Origin: Methanolinea sp. UBA477
GTDB lineage: Archaea; Halobacteriota; Methanomicrobia; Methanomicrobiales; Methanospirillaceae
Direction of reading: 5' to 3'
Assembly (NCBI GenBank): GCA_002509485.1
Contig: DAWO01000023.1
Location: 19,547 to 30,242, forward strand
Length of the DNA stretch: 10,696 nucleotides
The position numbers and the translations under genes are program-made. A model generated the notes under the pieces. That model was given only the letters and a program-made list of their open reading frames with translations. It had not been told where the DNA came from and searched no databases. Positions within the stretch are counted from its first letter, which is position 1. Each line of letters begins with the position of its first letter. Below, one piece after another: positions 6,895 to 10,696 of this stretch.

Positions 6895-7043
6895 TCTACT
6901 TCCTTATCCTCTTTCAAATGTTATGAGTGTTGGGTTTCGTTGATCCCCCGGGCTCGTGTTTTGCCTTCAGTGAGTAACTCGTTACAACAGGAAAAGAGGG
7001 CGGGATGCGGTGTGAAAGTGGCTGGCAAAAAAAGGGACGGAAA
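6895..7043. other. Intergenic spacer between the surface-protein gene and rfcS
   Basis: About 150 bases without a credible gene. Read on the minus strand it starts with the terminator T-run of the surface-protein gene and ends with the rfcS ribosome binding site (GGAAG at about 6900-6904). The rfcS promoter must lie here or further upstream; the best but weak TATA candidate is CATAACAT at about 6919-6926, which would place the transcript start just before the gene. A short inverted repeat, GTAAC-2-GTTAC at 6974-6985, overlaps GAGTAACTC at 6972-6980 and could be a protein binding site. No tRNA or other RNA fold was recognised. Confidence 0.5.
7027..7033 (-). terminator. Poly-T transcription terminator of the surface-protein gene
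   Basis: The minus strand carries seven consecutive T residues starting 11 bases after the TAA stop at 7044-7046. Archaeal RNA polymerase stops at such U-tracts without needing a hairpin, and none is evident here. The position right behind the stop, and the following 130-base spacer before rfcS, fit the end of a transcription unit. Confidence 0.6.
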
Positions 7044-10000
7044 TTATTCTTCTTCAAAGAGGACTTCTCCGGCCTTCTGTTTCCGGTAGTAGTAGTAGTA
7101 GATGCCGATTGCGGCGCCGATGATGAGCAGGACCAGGAGTATGGCGAGCCATGCAACCGGGAACCTGGTCCAGAACGGCTGTGGTGGGGGAGCGATGCTC
7201 GTGGGGACGGCCGTTGTAGCCGTGGTGGTGACCGTCTCTGTCCGCACTGTCTCGATGGTGTGGGTCACGTTCACTTCCGTATCTCCCGAGTCCCCGTCAG
7301 CGGGTACCTGCGTGGTGGGGGTGGTCGTGACGATGGTGGTTGGCGTGGGGGCGCTGTAACCCCCTCCGCCGCCGCCGCTACCGCCGCCGCCGCCGCCTCC
7401 CTGCTGCTTGAAGGTGGCAGAGATGGTGTGATTGGATATGACATCGGGGAACCTCCATTCACTGACCGCTCCCTTGGCATCACCGTCCACCATCACGTTC
7501 TGCACGATGTAGTTGTAGTATGGTGTTATGGTGAAGTTCTGCGTTCCACCCGGCGGGACTGCGATGAGCCCGGACGGGGTGATCATTCCTCCCGTCCCTG
7601 CCGTGGCGTTGATGTAGTAATACTCGTGCCATGCGTCCCTGAAGGTGGCGTGGATGGTCTGGTCCTCGGTGACGTTCTCGAACCGGTGGAACGGTTGCGG
7701 ACCAATCGAGACGCTGTTGACCAGGACGTCCGCGATCTCGTAGCCCGAATCCGCGCTGATCGTAAAGTCGGCCGATCCACCGGAACCTACACTGACAAGA
7801 CCGGAAGGCTCGATGGAACCGTGTTCTCCGGCGGTGGCGGTTATCGTGTACAGGTCCGGGCCTTCTGCTGCGAATGTTGCGTGTATCGTCTGATCTTCCG
7901 TGACATCGGGGAATTCGTATGAACCGGAGGGTCCGATGCCGACTCCGTTCACGAAGACATTCTCGATCCTGTATTCGTCGTCAGGTGTTATCGTAAAGAT
8001 CTGGGAGCCGCCGTCAGGAACACTGATCTCGCCTGAGGGATCGATCGTCCCGTTATCGCCTGCGGTCGCAAGGATGGTGTGGTAATCTGTCACCGGTTCA
8101 AGCGTGACATAGATGTTTACGGTCTGGTCCTTTGCCGGGTACTGGGTGATATTCCCGGTGACGGTCATATATCCGTCGTTCTGGACCGTGTATGTCCGGT
8201 ACGGTGCAGCAGTGATATAGACCTGGACAGGAAGCGTGCCACTCTCGATCATTCCCTTGTAGTCGTCGTCAAAGTATACCTCTGCTCCGTCTACGTTGCA
8301 GTGGACCAGGAAGTATCCCTTGTCACCACCGACTGGCGGTGACTGGACAAAGATGTACGCGTCTTTTGTGATGCTGTCCGTGTATGTCCCGTCATCCACT
8401 GTCAGGGAGACGGTGAAGAATCCAGACATATCATAGATGTGAACCGGATTCTGCTCCGTGGACGTGGTATTGTCCCCGAAGTCCCATTCCCACGCGACAG
8501 GCTGGCCGATCGTCGTATCGGTGAACTGCACTTCAAGCGGGACAATTCCGGATGTGGGGGTGGCTGAAAAATCGGCGATCGGGCTCAACAGCCTCAGGTC
8601 AAGCTCGGTCACATCGCCTGGTCCGAACGGGTAGGTGTCCTGCCATGGGCCGCCCGCGACCACGTCATAACATTGCGCCTCCCGTCCCTCGATGAGGAAT
8701 TCTATCGGGGATGCATCGGATATATTCCCCTGGACGAGCAGCTTGTCCCCGGTCGCCGGCGATCCGTACACTCCAATCGCGTCCGTGACGAGAGTTCCGC
8801 CGCCTCCGGCAACAATCGCCTCGATTGTCATGCCCGCCGGTGCGGGAACGCCCCCTATATGGACCCCTCCATAGAAGGCGTGTGGCAGTTCCGGGATGAT
8901 CGTTGGTGTGGTAGTCGGCGTTGTGGTCGGAATCGTCGCGGTTGGGGATGTTGTTGGAATAGTTGTTGTAGGCGATGTGGTTGGTACCGTTGTGGGGATG
9001 GTTGTCGGTTCAGCCACCCGGAGGTCAAGCTCTGTCACTTCTCCTGATTCGAACGGGTAACTCTGTTGCCAGGCTCCTCCTGCCTGGACGTCATGGCATT
9101 CCGCCCTGTTCTCGTTCACGTAGAACTCGATCGGGGCGTTTTCGGGGATTGCTCCCTGGACTGTCAGTTTGTTCCCGGTGAATCCGGCGCTCCCATATAC
9201 TCCCACCGTGTCGGTGATGAGAGAGCCACCGCCGCCCGTGACAACAGCGGTGATATTTGTTCCGGTGGGTGCCGGGACCCCGCCAAGGGTCACGTTCCCG
9301 TAGAAGAGATGTGGCAGCTGCGGGACGATCGTCGGTGTGGGTGTAGGCGATGTTGTCGGAATGGTTGTTGTGGGCGATGTTGTCGGGATGGTGGTGGTTG
9401 GAGATGTTGTCGGAATGGTTGTTGTCGGGGACGTTGTCGGAGGAATGCCGCCGACAACGATGTATCCCGGCCGTGAGCGGGTATTGCTGCCCATGAAATT
9501 CGTCGCGGTCAGGTTCACGGTATAGGTTCCGGGAGTATTGTAGCTATGAACGGGATTCCGGTCGGTCGACGTGTTCCCGTCGCCGAATACCCATTGCCAC
9601 GACGTCGGGTACCCGGTGGAGAGATCCTGAAACTGCACGACAAGCGGGGCCATACCGCTTGTGATATCTGCACCGAAGTCTGCAGTCGGCACACGCGGCG
9701 GTTCCACCTCGTCAAGGAGTACTGCCAGGAAACCGCCCTGGCCCCTGTCACCGAAGGTCGTCGGATAGGGATCGATTGTCGGGAAGTTGACAGAACCGGT
9801 AAGTCCGGTTATATATGCTCCTCCGCTTCCGTCGGTCGTAACCGCGTTCGCGACATCAAGCCCGTTTCCGCCAAGATAGGTGAAGTAATCGGGAGCTGCC
9901 TGGAAGGGTGTGAACTTTGCCACGAATGCGTCGTAGGTGCCTCCGCCAAAGACTTCCTGGTAGGGATCGATCACCGCCAGGTTCCGGGAGCTTGTCGCCC

Positions 10001-10696
10001 CCGCGATATAGACCGTCCGTGCGCTGTCGACCGCGATTCCCCGGCCCTCGTCATATCCCGTCCCCCCGAGATAGGTGGAATATTCAAGTGATCTGCCGTC
10101 AGGGGAGATCCGGCTCATGAATGCGTCCACGATCCCTCCGTTGGAAGGCTGGAAAGCGGCCATGGTGGGATAGTTCAGGGACCTGGTAAGCCCTGTTATA
10201 TACGCAGATCCCTGTTCATCCACTGCAATCGATCTCCCTGCATCCTGGCTTTTTCCCCCGATATATGTCGAATATACAAGCGATTCCCCTGATGATCCGA
10301 CTTTTGTCACGAAAACATCGCTGTACCCGGAAAATACCGCGTTGTAGGCGTCTTTTGTCGGGAAATTCCATGAATAGGTCTCGCCCGTGATATAGGGGTT
10401 GTTGTTCCCATCGACTGCCACGCCATACCCGACATCCTTCGTGGTTCCGCCGATATAATTGGAATAGAGCAACTGCGTGCCGTTGCCGTCAATTTTAAGT
10501 ATATACGCGTCCTGCTGGCCTGCAAGATATGTCCTCTGGTACCGGCTGATCACGGGAAAGAGGATCGAGTCGGTCGAACCGGTAATATATATGTCATTGT
10601 CGGTATCCAGCGTTATCGCATTTCCTTCGTCATCCCCTGTTCCTCCAAGATACGTGGAAAAGACAAGCGTCGATCCGTCGAGGCCGATCCTGCTCA
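7044..10696 (-). CDS. Giant multidomain membrane-anchored surface protein (SBBP, PKD, PEGA-like and other repeats), C-terminal part
   Basis: About 1216 codons are visible; the frame is open to the right edge with propeller repeats continuing, so start and signal peptide lie outside. Seen, from the N-terminal side: five SBBP beta-propeller repeats with YxGG and ITGxTxSxNFPT signatures at a period of about 64 residues (9710-10696); PKD domain with WQWVFGDGNTST (9450-9695); Thr/Pro linker of nine-residue repeats (9318-9443); a ~100-residue module (9012-9317); second Thr/Pro linker (8892-9011); second copy of the module (8586-8891); second PKD with WEWDFGDNTTST (8343-8585); PEGA-like domain (8091-8330); three ~75-residue repeats ending in HATF or SATF (7407-8090); Gly-rich run (7356-7403); Thr-rich stem; one membrane helix AWLAILLVLLIIGAAIGI (about 7100-7160), then YYYYYRKQK and the acidic end FEEE. 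The positive charges after the helix predict an outside N-terminal body and cytoplasmic tail. Probably an adhesin or cell-envelope protein (inference). No PGF-CTERM sorting motif is seen. Confidence 0.93.
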   Translation of the reverse strand, partial: SRIGLDGSTLVFSTYLGGTGDDEGNAITLDTDNDIYITGSTDSILFPVISRYQRTYLAGQQDAYILKIDGNGTQLLYSNYIGGTTKDVGYGVAVDGNNNPYITGETYSWNFPTKDAYNAVFSGYSDVFVTKVGSSGESLVYSTYIGGKSQDAGRSIAVDEQGSAYITGLTRSLNYPTMAAFQPSNGGIVDAFMSRISPDGRSLEYSTYLGGTGYDEGRGIAVDSARTVYIAGATSSRNLAVIDPYQEVFGGGTYDAFVAKFTPFQAAPDYFTYLGGNGLDVANAVTTDGSGGAYITGLTGSVNFPTIDPYPTTFGDRGQGGFLAVLLDEVEPPRVPTADFGADITSGMAPLVVQFQDLSTGYPTSWQWVFGDGNTSTDRNPVHSYNTPGTYTVNLTATNFMGSNTRSRPGYIVVGGIPPTTSPTTTIPTTSPTTTIPTTSPTTTIPTTSPTPTPTIVPQLPHLFYGNVTLGGVPAPTGTNITAVVTGGGGSLITDTVGVYGSAGFTGNKLTVQGAIPENAPIEFYVNENRAECHDVQAGGAWQQSYPFESGEVTELDLRVAEPTTIPTTVPTTSPTTTIPTTSPTATIPTTTPTTTPTIIPELPHAFYGGVHIGGVPAPAGMTIEAIVAGGGGTLVTDAIGVYGSPATGDKLLVQGNISDASPIEFLIEGREAQCYDVVAGGPWQDTYPFGPGDVTELDLRLLSPIADFSATPTSGIVPLEVQFTDTTIGQPVAWEWDFGDNTTSTEQNPVHIYDMSGFFTVSLTVDDGTYTDSITKDAYIFVQSPPVGGDKGYFLVHCNVDGAEVYFDDDYKGMIESGTLPVQVYITAAPYRTYTVQNDGYMTVTGNITQYPAKDQTVNIYVTLEPVTDYHTILATAGDNGTIDPSGEISVPDGGSQIFTITPDDEYRIENVFVNGVGIGPSGSYEFPDVTEDQTIHATFAAEGPDLYTITATAGEHGSIEPSGLVSVGSGGSADFTISADSGYEIADVLVNSVSIGPQPFHRFENVTEDQTIHATFRDAWHEYYYINATAGTGGMITPSGLIAVPPGGTQNFTITPYYNYIVQNVMVDGDAKGAVSEWRFPDVISNHTISATFKQQGGGGGGGSGGGGGGYSAPTPTTIVTTTPTTQVPADGDSGDTEVNVTHTIETVRTETVTTTATTAVPTSIAPPPQPFWTRFPVAWLAILLVLLIIGAAIGIYYYYYRKQKAGEVLFEEE
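7356..7403 (-). repeat. Gly-rich low-complexity tract with GGN codon run
   Basis: The plus strand reads as a near-continuous run of CCG/CCC/CCT triplets, giving on the coding strand an almost pure glycine stretch of about 15 residues broken by one serine and ending before a tyrosine. It is a flexible hinge between the last ~75-residue repeat and the Thr-rich stem. Confidence 0.9.
7407..8090 (-). repeat. Three ~75-residue repeats (bacterial-repeat / Flg_new type)
   Basis: Copies at about 7866-8090, 7638-7859 and 7407-7625. Each opens with an ATAGxxGxIxPSG stretch, follows with GGxxxFTI, then NVxVNG or a variant, and closes with FPDVTEDQTIHATF or a diverged form. The first two copies share the whole VTEDQTIHATF end; the third reads VISNHTISATF. 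The pattern fits the beta-rich repeats often seen near the membrane anchor of large bacterial and archaeal surface proteins. Confidence 0.75.
8091..8330 (-). other. PEGA-like domain of the surface protein
   Basis: About 80 residues between PKD 2 and the C-terminal repeats, with CNVDGAEVYFDDDYKG, a LPVQVYITAAPYRTYTV stretch and a NDGYMTVTGNI turn, resembling the PEGA pattern in which a short strand pair displays a ligand-like D-G-x-Y-x-G segment before a hydrophobic A-P-Y-x-x-Y-T-V strand. Assigned by pattern only. Confidence 0.6.
8586..8891 (-). repeat. Unnamed ~100-residue module, copy 2
   Basis: Starts LPHAFYGGVHIGGVPAP and ends YPFGPGDVTELDLRL, and aligns over its whole length with copy 1 at 9012-9317, with small indels in the middle (PATGDKLLVQG against GFTGNKLTVQG). 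The single cysteine is kept (AQCYDV). Nucleotide similarity is also clear at the 3' ends, pointing to an internal duplication of linker plus module. Confidence 0.8.
8917..8997 (-). repeat. 27-bp tandem repeats coding for a Thr/Pro linker (array 2)
   Basis: Three units (8917-8943, 8944-8970, 8971-8997) with the same 27-base period as array 1 but more diverged, encoding variants of TTSPTTTIP such as TTSPTATIP and TTTPTTTPT. It links the two copies of the unnamed module. Shared period and sequence indicate that linker and module were duplicated together. Confidence 0.85.
9012..9317 (-). repeat. Unnamed ~100-residue module, copy 1
   Basis: Starts LPHLFYGNVTLGGVPAP and ends YPFESGEVTELDLRV. Shared with copy 2 at 8586-8891: LPHxFYG, GGVPAP, a run of glycines, a GVYGS turn, VQGxI, PIEF, a single cysteine in AECHDV, AGGxWQ, and VTELDLR. 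It is probably a beta-sandwich of extracellular type. I recall similar stretches in other methanogen PKD proteins but cannot give a family name. Confidence 0.8.
9346..9440 (-). repeat. 27-bp tandem repeats coding for a Thr/Pro linker (array 1)
   Basis: Units at 9346-9372, 9373-9399 and 9400-9426 plus a partial fourth to about 9440 differ by only a few bases. Each encodes the nine residues TTSPTTTIP. The peptide is extended and rich in Thr, as in O-glycosylated stalks of archaeal surface proteins (inference). It joins PKD 1 to the first copy of the unnamed module. Confidence 0.9.
9710..10696 (-). repeat. Five SBBP beta-propeller protein repeats
   Basis: The coding sequence repeats a block of about 64 codons. 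Each block has a STYLGG or similar strand, a segment like GxGIAVDxxGxAYITG, then TxSxNFPT and a DAFVxK strand. Five copies of YxGG are visible (TYLGG, NYIGG, TYIGG, TYLGG, TYLGG). The fourth copy is the most divergent (SSRNLAV instead of NFPT). The period and motifs match the SBBP family, whose copies form a beta-propeller; more copies probably precede the window edge. Confidence 0.85.

Noticed and set aside
6895..7043. A tRNA or small RNA gene in the spacer before rfcS
   Set aside because: No cloverleaf or other extended pairing was found by eye, only the T-run, short inverted repeats and the rfcS ribosome binding site.
7005..7922. Open frame of about 305 codons on the plus strand, very Gly and Arg rich
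   Set aside because: It is antisense to the C-terminal repeats and the Gly/Thr tracts of the surface protein; its composition mirrors those low-complexity codons.
8917..9440. Tandem 27-bp repeats as a CRISPR array
   Set aside because: The units are contiguous without unique spacers, keep the reading frame, and encode TTSPTTTIP repeats, so they are protein repeats.
10551..10553. GTG at 10551-10553 as the start of the surface protein
   Set aside because: The frame stays open to the right edge and the upstream codons encode another propeller repeat (TYLGG, ITGSTDS), so this is an internal codon and the true start is outside the window.

Overview
The window looks like a chromosomal segment of a methanogenic archaeon, most likely of the order Methanomicrobiales (inference). 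The evidence is a single-type archaeal MCM helicase next to an archaeal replication factor C small subunit, a methanopterin-type dihydroneopterin aldolase (MptD), an archaeal wyosine enzyme (Taw2), NMD3 and DUF424 genes, and a very large PKD/beta-propeller surface protein of the kind these methanogens carry in numbers. By eye the G+C content is in the mid-50s percent. I cannot name the species.

Every gene I accept lies on the minus strand, so transcription runs from high to low coordinates. From right to left: (1) about 7044-10696, the C-terminal ~1216 residues of a giant secreted, membrane-anchored surface protein whose start is outside the window. It has five SBBP propeller repeats, a PKD domain, a Thr/Pro linker, a ~100-residue module, a second Thr/Pro linker, a second copy of that module, a second PKD, a PEGA-like domain, three copies of a ~75-residue repeat, a poly-Gly stretch, a Thr-rich stem, one membrane helix and a short charged tail. 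It ends in a poly-T terminator. (2) 6895-7043, a gene-free spacer of about 150 bp that probably holds the promoter of the next unit. (3) 3802-6894, rfcS and mcm, 9 bases apart, with the mcm ribosome binding site lying across the rfcS stop codon and an unusual TTG start. (4) 2608-3760, mptD and a TatD/amidohydrolase-type metal hydrolase overlapping by 29 bases. (5) 1-2545, a tightly packed run DUF424, nmd3, taw2, coaBC (coaBC cut by the window edge) with overlaps or gaps of at most one base, preceded by a plausible TATA promoter.

The middle and left part is a housekeeping cluster: clamp loader and replicative helicase for DNA replication, pterin cofactor synthesis, a 60S-export-factor homologue and a conserved partner of unknown role, a tRNA(Phe) hypermodification enzyme and a coenzyme A enzyme. 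I found no CRISPR array, transposon, RNA gene, intein or defence system. The most unusual content is the repeat structure of the surface protein. Smaller points of interest are the tight DUF424-nmd3 coupling, a lysine in place of the usual glutamate in the TatD-like hydrolase, and the TTG start of mcm.
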